From contig JBBQUM010000033.1 of the NCBI GenBank assembly GCA_038212445.1, positions 1 to 64,000 of the forward strand: a stretch of 64,000 nucleotides of DNA. Reading direction: 5' to 3'. The notes under the pieces were generated by a model that did not search any database, was not told where the DNA came from, and worked only from the letters and a program-made list of their open reading frames with translations. This document shows positions 17,674 to 26,366 of this stretch, piece by piece. Numbering within the stretch: position 1 is the stretch's first letter; every line of letters starts with the position of its first letter. The position numbers were made by a program, and so were the translations under genes. The stretch is from TMP-7 sp038212445. Its GTDB lineage: Bacteria > Acidobacteriota > Terriglobia > Bryobacterales > Bryobacteraceae.

Positions 17674-18672
17674 TCATTCGGATTTCAGAGAGCGGTCCAT
17701 GAGGTCGCGGATGGCGTCGCGCGGAGATTTTTCGCCGCGGAGGATGGCGTTCATCTGCTCGGTGATGGGCATCTCGATGGACTGGCGGCGGGAGAGATCG
17801 ACGGCTGCCTGAGCGGTTTCGACGCCTTCAGCGACCATGCGCATGCTGCCGGTGATTTCAGCGAGGGAGCGTCCGGCGGCGAGTTCCATACCGACGCGGC
17901 GGTTGCGGCTGAGGTCGCCATTGCAGGTAAGGACGAGGTCGCCTAAGCCGGCGAGTCCGGCGAGAGTGCGGGGGCGACCGCCGAGGGCGACGGCGAGGCG
18001 GCTGATTTCGGCGAGTCCGCGAGTGACCAGCGCGGCGACGCTGTTGGAGCCGAGTTGGAGTCCGGCGCAGACGCCGGCGGCGATGGCGATGACGTTCTTG
18101 AGGGACGCGCCGAGTTCGACGCCGATGGGATCGTCGTTAGTGTAGAGGCGCAGAGTGGGTCCTGAGAATGCGGCCTGAATGCTCGCGGCGAGGTCCTGAT
18201 CTTCGGAAGAGATGACCACGGCGGCGGGTTCGCCGCGCGCGATTTCCTTGGCGAAAGTAGGACCGGAGAGGACGGCTATGCGCGGTGTGAAACTCGTGCC
18301 CACCACCTGTTGGATGACTTCAGACATCCGGAGGAGTGTGCCGTTTTCGATCCCTTTGGTGGCGCTGACGATGCTCATGCCCGGGGTGAGGTGGGGCAGC
18401 ATCCGCTGGTAGACGGCGCGGGTGTGATGGGACGGGGTCACGCTGAGGACGGTTGCACCGGAGGACAGAGCCGTCGCCAGATCACTGGTGGCATGTACGT
18501 TGGTGGGGATGATGAAGCCCGGGAGGAAGATGGCGTTTTCGCGGCTCTCCTCGATGCCGGCGGCGATGCCAGGTTCGTGGGCCCAAAGCGTGACGTGCTC
18601 GAAACGCGGGGCAAGAACGATGGCGAGCGCGGTGCCCCAACTGCCTGCGCCGATGATGGCGAGCTGAGTCAT
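17674..18672 (-). CDS. gpsA: NAD(P)-dependent glycerol-3-phosphate dehydrogenase
   Basis: The 332-residue protein makes sn-glycerol-3-phosphate from dihydroxyacetone phosphate in the cytoplasm. The N-terminus carries the dinucleotide-binding motif IIGAGSWGTALA. SATKGIENGT and VLSGPTFAKEIA are typical GpsA phrases, and the catalytic lysine lies in ELGASLKNVIAIAAG. SRNRRVG near residue 255 belongs to the substrate-binding region. The length matches the family. The start overlaps the plsY stop by four bases (ATGA), so it should be translated together with plsY, the enzyme that consumes its product. Confidence 0.97.
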   Translation of the reverse strand: MTQLAIIGAGSWGTALAIVLAPRFEHVTLWAHEPGIAAGIEESRENAIFLPGFIIPTNVHATSDLATALSSGATVLSVTPSHHTRAVYQRMLPHLTPGMSIVSATKGIENGTLLRMSEVIQQVVGTSFTPRIAVLSGPTFAKEIARGEPAAVVISSEDQDLAASIQAAFSGPTLRLYTNDDPIGVELGASLKNVIAIAAGVCAGLQLGSNSVAALVTRGLAEISRLAVALGGRPRTLAGLAGLGDLVLTCNGDLSRNRRVGMELAAGRSLAEITGSMRMVAEGVETAQAAVDLSRRQSIEMPITEQMNAILRGEKSPRDAIRDLMDRSLKSE

Positions 18673-19271
18673 CTGGATGATTTGAACTTAAAGAGACTTT
18701 CGGTGCCGGCGCGGATCCGCGAGATGTTGGCGCGATGGCGGTAGATGATAAACGCGCCAGCGATGGCGGCGGCGATGACCATGACGGCGGGCGGGTGGAG
18801 GATCAGCCAGACGCCGAACGGGAAGAGTCCGGCGGCGACGATGGCGCCAAGCGACACGTACTTGGACGCGACGACGGTGATGAGGAAGATCACCAGAACA
18901 GCCAGCATCGGCGCGGGCGCGAGGTATAGGAAAGCTCCGATGAAGCTGGCGACGGCCTTGCCGCCACGGAATTTAAGGAATACCGGGAAGGCATGTCCGG
19001 CCATGACGGCGAGTGCGGCGGCGCTCATCCAGAGAGGGTCATGGTAGGTGAAGCGGTCGGCGACCCAGACGGCGAGAATGCCTTTGGCGATATCGAGCAC
19101 GAGCGTAACGATGGCCGCGGAGCGCCCGCTGGTGCGGAGAACATTAGTGGCGCCGATGTTGCCGGAGCCGAAGTCGCGAACGTCGCGACCGCTGCGGAGC
19201 TTGACGATGAGGTAGCCGAAGGGGATCCCACCGAGCAGGTAGGCAAAGAGCAGGACGATTAAGGGCGTCAT
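18669..19271 (-). CDS. plsY: Acyl-phosphate:glycerol-3-phosphate acyltransferase
   Basis: The 200-residue, mostly hydrophobic protein has about five membrane segments and the three PlsY loop motifs: GSGNIGATNVLRTSG (residues about 36-50), FRGGKAVASFIG (about 102-113) and the C-terminal R-H-R-x-N-I-x-R motif (YRHRANISRIRAGTES). PlsY transfers an acyl group from acyl-phosphate to glycerol-3-phosphate to make lysophosphatidic acid, the first step of phospholipid synthesis in most bacteria. It overlaps thpR upstream by four bases and gpsA downstream by four bases. Confidence 0.97.
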   Translation of the reverse strand: MTPLIVLLFAYLLGGIPFGYLIVKLRSGRDVRDFGSGNIGATNVLRTSGRSAAIVTLVLDIAKGILAVWVADRFTYHDPLWMSAAALAVMAGHAFPVFLKFRGGKAVASFIGAFLYLAPAPMLAVLVIFLITVVASKYVSLGAIVAAGLFPFGVWLILHPPAVMVIAAAIAGAFIIYRHRANISRIRAGTESLFKFKSSR

Positions 19272-19822
19272 GGTTGAGCGAGAGAGTACTCGTCAAGTTT
19301 CGTATAGACGGAGCCTGCGTGTCCGGGCTCGCTGCGGTAGAGGAAAAACCGATCGGGTGAAAACTGGCCAAACTCGACATTCTCGAGCGCGGCGATGGCG
19401 CGGCGCAGAGGATCGAGCGGTACGGGCTCCTTGATGCGGGCGAGGGTGAGGTGAGGCGTGTAGGCGCGGGTTTCGGTCTTTACGCCCAAGGTGCCGCAGA
19501 GTTCATCGGTGGCGCGGGCCAGATTCGCGAGTCCATCAGAAGCGTGGATGGCGGCGAACAGAACGTTGGGGTGATGCGGGTTGGGAAACCAACCGAGTCC
19601 GCGGACGCCGATGTCGATAGAAGCGGTGGGACGGAGGGTCTTGAGGGCGGCGTCGAGTTCGGGCAGCTTTTCGGGCGGCCAGGCTCCGATGAATTTCGTT
19701 GTGATGTGCAAATTGTAGGCCGGGCTCCACTTGATGTGGGCATGGATACGGAGATGAGACATGAGGAGGTCAAGTTTCTCCTCGGTACTTTTCGGCAGAT
19801 CGATGCCGGTGAACAGTCTCAT
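19268..19822 (-). CDS. thpR: RNA 2',3'-cyclic phosphodiesterase
   Basis: The start at 19822 (MRLFTGIDLPKSTEE) matches the usual beginning of LigT/ThpR proteins; a longer frame to 19876 would overlap the divergent glycosylase gene. The 184-residue product has both H-x-T/S-x motifs of the 2H phosphoesterase fold, LHITTKF at about residue 40 and PHLTLARI at about 125. The family hydrolyses 2',3'-cyclic RNA ends. It leads the plsY-gpsA-GDPD operon, although no functional link with lipids is evident. Confidence 0.92.
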   Translation of the reverse strand: MRLFTGIDLPKSTEEKLDLLMSHLRIHAHIKWSPAYNLHITTKFIGAWPPEKLPELDAALKTLRPTASIDIGVRGLGWFPNPHHPNVLFAAIHASDGLANLARATDELCGTLGVKTETRAYTPHLTLARIKEPVPLDPLRRAIAALENVEFGQFSPDRFFLYRSEPGHAGSVYTKLDEYSLAQP

Positions 19823-19848
19823 TCGCCCTCGGTAACATTGTAAGCAGA

Positions 19849-20409
19849 TTGCCCTCGCAGATCTTGTCCGAATCATTTTACGCGCGCGATGTAGTTACGG
19901 TGGCGCGAGAACTTCTCGGCGCGGTGGTGGTGTGCGGCGAATGCTCGGGGCGGATTGTCGAGGTGGAGGCTTATCTCGGGCTCGAGGATCCGGCGGCTCA
20001 TGCTTACCGGGGCATGACCGAGCGGACGCGGGTAATTTTCGGCCCGCCTGGACGAGCCTACGTCTACTTCATCTACGGAATGTACGATTGCCTGAATTTC
20101 GTAGCCATTTCAGCTGGCTGTGTTTTGATTCGGGCGCTGGAGCCGGTATCAGGAATGGAAGAGATGTTCGGGCGGCGTCCGGCGGCGAAGCGGGTGGAGC
20201 AGTTGTGCTCCGGTCCGGGAAAGTTGACGCGGGCGATGGGGATCACGCGGGCGTTGAACGGGCACGACGTGACGCGGCGCGGCGAGTGCTACGTGACGAG
20301 GGGGCGGCGTCCGTCGGAGATTCTGGCGGGCCCACGGATCGGAATTTCCAAGAACGTCGAGCCGGAGCTGAGGTTCTGGCAGGCGGGCAGCGCGTTCGTT
20401 TCGCGGTAG
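19849..20409 (+). CDS. DNA-3-methyladenine glycosylase (AAG/MPG family)
   Basis: The 186-residue product matches the AAG family throughout: SESFYARDVVTVARELLG at the start, the catalytic glutamate in GRIVEVEAYLGLEDPAAHAYRG-type phrasing (IVEVEAYLG), YVYFIYGMYDCLNFV, and SGPGKLTRAMGI. It excises alkylated purines such as 3-methyladenine to start base-excision repair. The start appears to be TTG at 19849; a second TTG at 19864 is possible. The gene diverges from thpR with 26 bases between starts. Confidence 0.93.
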   Translation: MPSQILSESFYARDVVTVARELLGAVVVCGECSGRIVEVEAYLGLEDPAAHAYRGMTERTRVIFGPPGRAYVYFIYGMYDCLNFVAISAGCVLIRALEPVSGMEEMFGRRPAAKRVEQLCSGPGKLTRAMGITRALNGHDVTRRGECYVTRGRRPSEILAGPRIGISKNVEPELRFWQAGSAFVSR

Positions 20410-20431
20410 CTTACTTGTTTCGGAAGACAGT

Positions 20432-20989
20432 CTATCGACGGACCTCCTCTAATAACGAAACGGAGCCAATGGCGAGTGGCGAGACTGCCTGCGGCATTGG
20501 TTGGCGAGTGGCGGCAAAAGAGCGGATGGCCTGGGCATGGGCTTGCTCGGCCTCTTCTTCTTTCCGTAGTTTTTGGAGTTTAGCCAAGTCGGTGCAGGCG
20601 CGGTGCCAGGTTCGCTCGATGGTGTTCAGGTAGCGAGTGATGGTCTGGAAGGCTTTTCGGGCTTCGGGTTCGATGATGCATTCGAGGTCGCCGAATTTGT
20701 TTAGGACGGCGGCTTCGGTTCTGCGGGCGCGCTGGAGTCGCCACCAATTCTGGGCGATCTCTTCGACGAGCATGGCTTCCTGTTCAGTGGCCGGTGAATG
20801 GTCGCGGACGAGTTGACGGTGGAGCTCGTCGTACTCGGCTGGGTTCTCGCCCTTGGTGACGACCTGTTTACCGGCGAGGCCGTGGCGGGTAGCGTTGAAT
20901 TTAGAACTCTCGATGCCTTCAGGCGTTTTGGGACCGGTGCTCGACAGCGCGTTCACACGGTTTGCATTGATCTGACTTATGGTTGCCAT
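20432..20989 (-). CDS. Unknown protein with the STGPKTPEG...NATRHGL signature
   Basis: The ATG at 20989 (MATISQINANRVNALSSTG) is chosen because the recognisable signature starts there and AGAGAGA precedes it; the frame extends upstream without support. Residues about 12-36 hold S-S-T-G-P-K-T-P-E-G and N-A-T-R-H-G-L, a motif I know from numerous acidobacterial hypothetical proteins. The middle (about 50-140) is helical and rich in Glu and Arg (EQEAMLVEEIAQNWWRLQRARRTE); the C-terminus is low complexity. No enzyme motif or leader is seen. Its function is unknown; the repeated occurrence in this phylum suggests a mobile or multi-copy family. Confidence 0.7.
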   Translation of the reverse strand: MATISQINANRVNALSSTGPKTPEGIESSKFNATRHGLAGKQVVTKGENPAEYDELHRQLVRDHSPATEQEAMLVEEIAQNWWRLQRARRTEAAVLNKFGDLECIIEPEARKAFQTITRYLNTIERTWHRACTDLAKLQKLRKEEEAEQAHAQAIRSFAATRQPMPQAVSPLAIGSVSLLEEVRR

Positions 20990-21119
20990 AACTGTCTCTC
21001 TACCTTTATTGGAGCAGGCGGTGTCAAGGATTTCGGCTATTTGTGATGTTATGTTGTTGAATTGATTGTGTCGATTATTTATGACTGATGGCCGCGGATG
21101 AAGGCGATTTGAGAAAACC

Positions 21120-21893
21120 ATGAACCTTTTCGGATCGGATTTGATGGCGGCCGGATATGCTCAATCGAGGCCCGGGGTGCATCCCTGGGTGGTGCGGCGA
21201 GCCTTGGCGCGGTGCGAGGCCACGACGTTTGGAACGGTGTTGGATGTGGGCTGCGGATCGGGGGTGTCGACGCGGGCTCTGGAGGGAGTTACGGACTTTC
21301 GGGTGGGCATGGAGCCTGCGGTGGCGATGCTAGAGTTTGCCGGTGCGGTGGCGCCGGGCGCTCATTTTCTTGCTGGAATAGCCGAGGCGATTCCGCTGCG
21401 GGACGAGTCGGTGGACCTGATCACTGCCGCGGGTTCGCTGAACTATACGGACGTCGAGCGATTCTTCGGGGAGGCCGGCCGGTTATTGCGGCCTGACGGC
21501 GTGGTGGTGGTCTACGACTTTTCGCCGGGCCGTAGCTTTCGTGAGTCGAAGGCACTGGATGAATGGTTTGAGCGCTTCATGAAGCGCTATCCGGCGCCAG
21601 TGAGTGCGGGTCGGGTGTTGAGTCCAGAAACGCTGTCGGGAATGTTTGCGGGTTTGCGGGTGATGGGATCGGAGTGGTTCGAGATGGGATTGACGTTGAG
21701 CCCGACGTTCTACGTGGATTACATGTTGACTGAAACGAACGTTGCGGCGGCGGTGCGGGATGGGACGGCACTCGGAGAAATCCGAGGGTGGTGTGAAGAG
21801 ACGCTGGCGCCGGTGTGGGCTGGTGAGAACCGCGAGGTCCTGTTCCGAGGATATTGGTTTACCGCGGGCCGGCTTCGCGATAGTACACGGTGA
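21120..21893 (+). CDS. Class I SAM-dependent methyltransferase (Methyltransf_11 type)
   Basis: The 257-residue cytoplasmic protein has motif I at VLDVGCGSGVSTRAL (about residues 40-54), an acidic-loop equivalent FRVGMEPAVAML, a conserved AEAIPLRDESVDLITAAGSLNY (motif III/IV; here split as AEAIPLRDESVD and LITAAGSLNY) and LLRPDGVVVVYDFSPG. This is the pattern of small-molecule methyltransferases such as UbiE/BioC relatives; the substrate cannot be read. The 3' end overlaps the convergent acetyltransferase gene by 35 bases. Confidence 0.85.
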   Translation: MNLFGSDLMAAGYAQSRPGVHPWVVRRALARCEATTFGTVLDVGCGSGVSTRALEGVTDFRVGMEPAVAMLEFAGAVAPGAHFLAGIAEAIPLRDESVDLITAAGSLNYTDVERFFGEAGRLLRPDGVVVVYDFSPGRSFRESKALDEWFERFMKRYPAPVSAGRVLSPETLSGMFAGLRVMGSEWFEMGLTLSPTFYVDYMLTETNVAAAVRDGTALGEIRGWCEETLAPVWAGENREVLFRGYWFTAGRLRDSTR

Positions 21894-22389
21894 TGGGGTG
21901 TTGCTTATAGGTGGACTGCGCCACTGCGCGGAAGCCCGACTTTTCAGCGACGCGGATGGACGGGGCGTTCTCGGGATGGATGATGCAGGCGGTACGGACC
22001 AAGCCAAAGTGAGTGTCGCCCCAGGCGAGCACGGCACCGACGGCTTTAGTGGCGTAGCCCTTGCCATGGGAGCTGGGGGCGAGGACCCAGCCGACTTCCG
22101 GGATGCCGTGGAGGGAGGGCTGAAGGTTACGGTGGTAGTCGCACCAGCCGACCTCTCCGACAAAACAGCCGGTGGTTTTCTCTTCGACCACCCAGTAGCC
22201 GAAGCCGAGCAATTGCCAGTGTCCGATGTAGCGCAGGAGCCGGCTCCAGCAATCCTCCTCTGAAACCGGAATGCCTCCGAAGTGGCGAACGACTACGGGG
22301 TGGGCCCACATGGCGGTGGAGGCTGGGAAATCGCCGGCGGTGTGACCGCGCAGCCGGAGTCGCTCAGTTTCGAGAACGGGGACGGACAT
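21859..22389 (-). CDS. GNAT-family N-acetyltransferase (RimJ/RimL-like)
   Basis: The 176-residue product begins VLETERLRLRGHTAGDF, the usual opening of the RimJ/RimL branch of GNAT enzymes. The fold's acetyl-CoA loop is the Q/R-x-x-G-x-G/A equivalent in SSHGKGYATKAVGAVL (about residues 108-123), and the last strands contain NAPSIRVAEKSGFRAV, the typical N-x-x-S-x-x-x-x-E-K-x-G-F motif. Members acetylate amino groups of ribosomal proteins or small molecules. It diverges from the S4-domain gene at 22420 with 30 bases between starts. Confidence 0.9.
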   Translation of the reverse strand: MSVPVLETERLRLRGHTAGDFPASTAMWAHPVVVRHFGGIPVSEEDCWSRLLRYIGHWQLLGFGYWVVEEKTTGCFVGEVGWCDYHRNLQPSLHGIPEVGWVLAPSSHGKGYATKAVGAVLAWGDTHFGLVRTACIIHPENAPSIRVAEKSGFRAVAQSTYKQHPITVYYREAGPR

Positions 22390-22419
22390 GAGGACATTTT
22401 ACTGGTCGAGAATGGAAGC

Positions 22420-22797
22420 ATGGACGGCGTAAGGATGGACAAGTGGCTGTGGGCGGCGCGATTTTTCAAGACGCGCTCGCTGGCGGCGCATGCCTGTGAG
22501 CTGGGCAGGATTGACTCCAACGGAAACACGGCCAAAGCGGCCCGCGAAGTTAAGATGGGCGACCGGTTGCGGGTGAAGAATGACAGCGGGGAGTTTCTGG
22601 TGGAGGTGATGGGGCTGAGCGAAATGCGCGGTCCTGCGGCGGTGGCGCAGACCTTGTACCAGGAGACGGAAGAGAGCAAAGTGGCGCGGGCGAAGGCGGT
22701 GGAGGAGCGGAAGGCGATGCCGAGTTTTGAGCGTATGCGTGACGGCAAGCCGTCAAAGCGGGACCGCCGGGAAATCGGGAAACTGCGCGGCTGGTAG
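22420..22797 (+). CDS. S4-domain RNA-binding protein (Hsp15/HslR-like)
   Basis: The 125-residue product carries an S4 domain at residues about 6-65 (MDKWLWAARFFKTRSLAAHA, then GRIDSNGNTAKAAREVKMGD) followed by a basic tail with R-x-x-x-G-x-P-S-K-R-D-R-R (MRDGKPSKRDRREI), as in Hsp15. Hsp15 binds the 50S subunit carrying a nascent chain and helps rescue stalled ribosomes. The start could be 22420 or the ATG at 22435; the first has GGAA at a plausible distance. It stands alone and faces the DUF1080 gene. Confidence 0.88.
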   Translation: MDGVRMDKWLWAARFFKTRSLAAHACELGRIDSNGNTAKAAREVKMGDRLRVKNDSGEFLVEVMGLSEMRGPAAVAQTLYQETEESKVARAKAVEERKAMPSFERMRDGKPSKRDRREIGKLRGW

Positions 22798-22820
22798 TGG
22801 CCCAGCCGCGCGGAGATGAG

Positions 22821-23789
22821 CTACTTCTTCGGAACCGAGATGGTGATGTTGCGGTAGCGGATGACGCCGTGGTGATCGCCCTGGAGGAAGAACGGGCCGG
22901 GCTCGGATTCATTGCTGTCGAGAGCGCCGCCGGTGGGTCCAGGAATTTCCACATTGTTGTGGTAGACCTTGCCGTCGCGGACGACGGTGACGTGGCGGCC
23001 GACGAAGGTGATGTCGAACGTGGTCCATTTGCCGAGGCCCAATTCCGCGCCGGGAGGCGGCGGGTAGTGACTATAGATTGCGCCCATTTCGTGATCGGGC
23101 AGTGAACCGCCTTCGGTGCCGACCTGGACCTCATAGCGACCGCGGAGATAGATGCCGCTGTTGCCATGTTCGGGGCAATTGACCTCGATGTGGAGTTTGA
23201 AGTCCTGGAATTTCGCGGTGGTCTTGATGTTGGCGGCGCCCGGTCCGCGCTGACCTGTCACCTCGGGATTGTCGTTTACCAACTCGCCGTCGCGGGCGAT
23301 CCACTTGCTGTTTTGCACGTTGCCGATGGGTTCCCAACCGGTGAGGTCCTTGCCGTTGAAGAGGGGCGCGGGAGTGGTCCAGGCGCTGGGCATGGGGCGG
23401 TCGAGTTTCGGGGCGCGGAGGCCGACTAGAGCCGGGCCGTCGGCGTCGCCGCGTTTTTCAATGCCGGTGAGTTTGTCCTTGCCGGCGGAGGTGAGTTCCC
23501 AATTGATGGCCGGGCCGCGGCCTGCGGGCGAGACGGCGACAATCATTTTCGCGCCGTCGACTTTTGCGCCGGCGATGGCGTGCCAGGCGCCGCCGCGGGG
23601 CTGTACGCGTCCTTCGATCTTTCCGTCTTTTTCGAGAAGTTCCATCCATTGCGGATAGGGAGTTCCGGTAGCGGGGGTGGCGGTCATATCCCAACGGCCG
23701 AGGAAGGCCTTAGTATCCTGAGCGGCTGCGCTCCACTGGAGAACCAGGGCGGCGGCCGCGACAAACAACATTTTTTGCATCGTTACCAA
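22821..23789 (-). CDS. Secreted DUF1080 (3-keto-disaccharide hydrolase) protein
   Basis: A signal peptide (about residues 1-23, ending SAAAQ) is followed by a region of about 110 residues with lipocalin-like strands and then a C-terminal DUF1080 domain (about 140-320). Typical DUF1080 phrases are PLFNGKDLTGWEPIG, FKLHIEVNCPEHGNSGIYLRG, GKWTTFDITFVGRHVTVVRDGK and PGPFFLQGDHHGVIRYRNI. The fold is a concanavalin-like jelly roll; characterised members hydrolyse 3-keto-glycosides. Translation may start at 23789 or, more conventionally, at MQKMLF (23780). This fits the polysaccharide-degrading profile of the window. Confidence 0.88.
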   Translation of the reverse strand: MVTMQKMLFVAAAALVLQWSAAAQDTKAFLGRWDMTATPATGTPYPQWMELLEKDGKIEGRVQPRGGAWHAIAGAKVDGAKMIVAVSPAGRGPAINWELTSAGKDKLTGIEKRGDADGPALVGLRAPKLDRPMPSAWTTPAPLFNGKDLTGWEPIGNVQNSKWIARDGELVNDNPEVTGQRGPGAANIKTTAKFQDFKLHIEVNCPEHGNSGIYLRGRYEVQVGTEGGSLPDHEMGAIYSHYPPPPGAELGLGKWTTFDITFVGRHVTVVRDGKVYHNNVEIPGPTGGALDSNESEPGPFFLQGDHHGVIRYRNITISVPKK

Positions 23790-23814
23790 TGTATCGTTTC
23801 GCGTTCGCTGAGGT

Positions 23815-24746
23815 ATGTTCTACGCGGCGTCTTTTGTTGTTGTTTGTTGGGGTGGCGTGGCGCGCGTCTGCATTCCTTTAGACGGGTGGGGAGACCCGTC
23901 CTACTTGCTACTGATCACCCGCCTTTTTGCGCCGGAGGTGCGCGAGGAATTCTGTGACGCGGAACTACGACGCGGTTTCGCGCGCGATGCTCGCGCGCTG
24001 AGGGCGTTTCTAGATGGCGAGATGCGAGAGAAGCGCTTTGGTGGAATTGTCACGGACTGGGACGCTTATGTGCGGCTGTTTGCCGACGCGGATAAGCAGG
24101 CCGTGGCGCTGGGCGAGGCGAGCGTTTGTTATTTGTGGTCGCACGCGGCGGCGAAGTAGATTGCAGAGAAGATCCTCGACGCAAAGATCGTCCTCATGCT
24201 GCGGGATCCGGTGGAGCGGGCCTATTCGCAGTATTTGCATGGGCTGCGAAACGGGGCAGTCCACTGGAGTTTGAGGGAACACATCGAGCGCGATGTGCGG
24301 CGCAAATCAGACGAGATTTCGGTCTACTATCCGTTTTGGAACACGGATTGTATGCGGAGCAGGTGGGGCGTTTTCTGGAGGAGTTCGGTGAGAATGACTG
24401 GATCGGCCACCACGAAGATTTCAAGCAGCGGCCGCACGAGATCTATCGCGACTTGTGCCGTTTTCCGGGTGTGGACACGAATTTTGTACCGGACATGGGT
24501 GAGCGCCATCTGAAAGCCGAAGTACCGCGCCTAAGTCTGATTGGATGGACGAAGCGATCGGGGCTTTGGGAGAAAGCGGCGAAGCTGACGCCGCAGAGTG
24601 TGCGTCCGCTGGCGCGGTTGATGCTAACGCGATCACCGAGCCCGATGAAAATAGATCCGGCAGACCGTCAATACCTGGTGGATTATTACCGGGAGGATGG
24701 GATCCAGCTAGGCCGACTCTTAAATCAAGCAGCCCGCGTAGACTAG
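23815..24746 (+). pseudogene. Broken sulfotransferase gene
   Basis: The frame starting at 23815 reads GGIVTDWDAYVRLFADAD and LGEASVCYLWSHAAAK, then meets TAG at 24157-24159, and the same frame continues IAEKILDAKIVLMLRDPVER and AYSQYLHGLRNG. Near 24335 the reading shifts by one frame into LEHGLYAEQVGRFLEEFG. Together these are the 3'-phosphate-binding and C-terminal regions of a PAPS-dependent sulfotransferase. The nonsense change is consistent with CAG to TAG. The N-terminal PAPS loop is also missing; a dispersed hairpin (23881-23900) lies where it should be. So there are three lesions: an N-terminal loss, a stop and a frameshift. The end overlaps the convergent regulator gene by four bases. 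Confidence 0.8.
23881..23900. repeat. Hairpin inside the sulfotransferase pseudogene (variant of the dispersed element)
   Basis: GACGGGT and ACCCGTC form a seven-base stem around GGGGAG, followed by CTAC. It resembles the hairpins at 16766 and 36694 (preceded by TTA, followed by a Y-TAC trinucleotide) but is more divergent. It sits at the damaged 5' end of the pseudogene. Confidence 0.4.
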
Positions 24747-26302
24747 CGCGCCGCGTCTTCGATCTCGATGGCGAAGACGGAAGCGTAGTTCTTCACCGGC
24801 ACAAAATTGAGATGGAGCTTGCCTTGAGGATTTGGGGCGAGGCCGTTGTAGTGAAGAACGAGTGGACGTCCGGCGCCGGTTTGATTATAGATGTCGACAG
24901 AACGGGCCAGCAGCACACCATTGCAGAGGATCTGGAAGACGCGATTGCCGTTGCCGTTGCCGCCGGGATTTTCGGGACCCCAGTAGGTTTCGGCGAGATA
25001 GATAGCGAGATTGTAGATGCCGTCGGCGACGGGGATGGCGTAGTCGATGTTGCCGTAGAGTTCGGCGGTGTACAACTCTGGATCGTTGCTGCGGACGGGG
25101 CCGGAAGGCGTAGCGGTGCGACCGCCGATTCGATAATTATCGGGCCACCATTTGAGGCCGCGGCTGTCGAGGTAGGGCCGGTCCTGCGCCGTGATACGAA
25201 CCGGATTCATGCGATGGGGCCGCGCGGGGGAGAGTTCGATGGCGCTAACCATGGCGCGGTCGACGCCGCTGATAAAGCGAAGGTGGAGTTGTCCGTCGCG
25301 GTCGGGCGACACATCCTTAAAGACGCGGATGTCGGCGATGTTGGCGCCGCCCGAGTCGGTGTAGACGTCGAAGTCGCTGAGGATGCGGTGCCCGTTGGCG
25401 ACGATGTGGAAGAGGCGAGTGCCTTCTCCGCCGTCCTTGGGCTGATCGGGCCCGAAGGTGGTCTCGGCGAAGTAGAGGCGCATTTCGTAAGTGCCGGCCT
25501 TGAGGGGGATCTCGTAGCTGAAGTTACCGGTACGGCCGCCGAGGAAGAGTTCAGGGTCGTGAGTTCTAAGGATGGGGCGTGGGGCAGCCTCGTAGGGCTC
25601 GCCGCCGGAGTAGAAGCGGTCGGTGGCCCAGTCTTTACCGGAGTGGTCAGTGAAGGCAGTTTTTCGGCCGGGGCAGAAGCGAACGCTCAGTCCGGCGTCG
25701 GCCAGGGCCTCTTCGGCGATGAGGCCGGGACTGCGATCGACGTTACGGCCGGCGGCGTCGGAGGCAGCGGGTTGACGGCCACGCGCTACCAGGACGACGA
25801 CGAGGAGAGTGGCGACGCCGGCACCTATGAAATATAGATAGCGGTTATTCCGGGTTTGGACGGCGGGCCGCTGGGCGCCGATTGTTCCGGATGCCTGGGC
25901 GGCGAGAGCTGACTTCACGGCGACGATTTGGGCGACGGGCGTGCCGCCTTCACCGGGAGAATCGGCGGCGACGAAGTCCGGAACGTAGGAGCCAGTGGGG
26001 ATCACCACCCTGAGGTGGCGGGTACTTCCTTCGTTCAGGTAGAAGTCGCGGAGCTTCTTCCGGAGGCGATGGACTTCGACACGGGCGATGGCGTCGTCGG
26101 CGGGGACGAAAGTCTTGGGGCGTCCGAGGACTTCGACTGCGATGTTGTATTCGGTGATCTGGTGGAGCTCGCCAGCGAGGTAATGCTTACACAAATAGTC
26201 AAGCAACCGAGCCGTCCGCGGCGACCGCGCGAACGTAGGCGATGTCATTAGGAAAGCTATTTCGGCTGTAGCTTCCTCGATCTTGGAGGTCCCCTGCAAC
26301 AT
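24743..26302 (-). CDS. Membrane-spanning winged-helix regulator with two malectin domains
   Basis: The 519-residue protein has three parts. Residues about 10-110 form a winged-helix DNA-binding domain of the CadC-like kind common in Acidobacteriota (FARSPRTARLLDYLCKHYLAG, ITEYNIAVEVLGR, DAIARVEVHRLRKKLRDFY, then the wing VVIPTGSYVPDF). Residues about 154-173 (RYLYFIGAGVATLLVVVLVA) are one membrane helix. Residues about 205-358 and 366-516 are two malectin-like beta-sandwiches, each with a P-E-L-F/Y motif and Y-E/N-x-x-x-Y-x-A-E-T. Malectin binds diglucosides. The layout predicts a one-component sensor that reads a periplasmic saccharide and regulates DNA directly. It diverges from the receptor at 26509. 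Ligand and targets are inferred. Confidence 0.85.
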   Translation of the reverse strand: MLQGTSKIEEATAEIAFLMTSPTFARSPRTARLLDYLCKHYLAGELHQITEYNIAVEVLGRPKTFVPADDAIARVEVHRLRKKLRDFYLNEGSTRHLRVVIPTGSYVPDFVAADSPGEGGTPVAQIVAVKSALAAQASGTIGAQRPAVQTRNNRYLYFIGAGVATLLVVVLVARGRQPAASDAAGRNVDRSPGLIAEEALADAGLSVRFCPGRKTAFTDHSGKDWATDRFYSGGEPYEAAPRPILRTHDPELFLGGRTGNFSYEIPLKAGTYEMRLYFAETTFGPDQPKDGGEGTRLFHIVANGHRILSDFDVYTDSGGANIADIRVFKDVSPDRDGQLHLRFISGVDRAMVSAIELSPARPHRMNPVRITAQDRPYLDSRGLKWWPDNYRIGGRTATPSGPVRSNDPELYTAELYGNIDYAIPVADGIYNLAIYLAETYWGPENPGGNGNGNRVFQILCNGVLLARSVDIYNQTGAGRPLVLHYNGLAPNPQGKLHLNFVPVKNYASVFAIEIEDAAR

Positions 26303-26366
26303 CCGGTTGGAGAAACTTTGTGCCCGAGTATATCACGGAAAGTACGTCGGGTTGCAACGTTTCAAC

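Noticed and set aside
24545..25837. Plus-strand open frame of 430 codons
   Set aside because: It is antisense to the malectin regulator, is Gly/Ala/Asp-rich and has no recognisable motif or ribosome-binding site.
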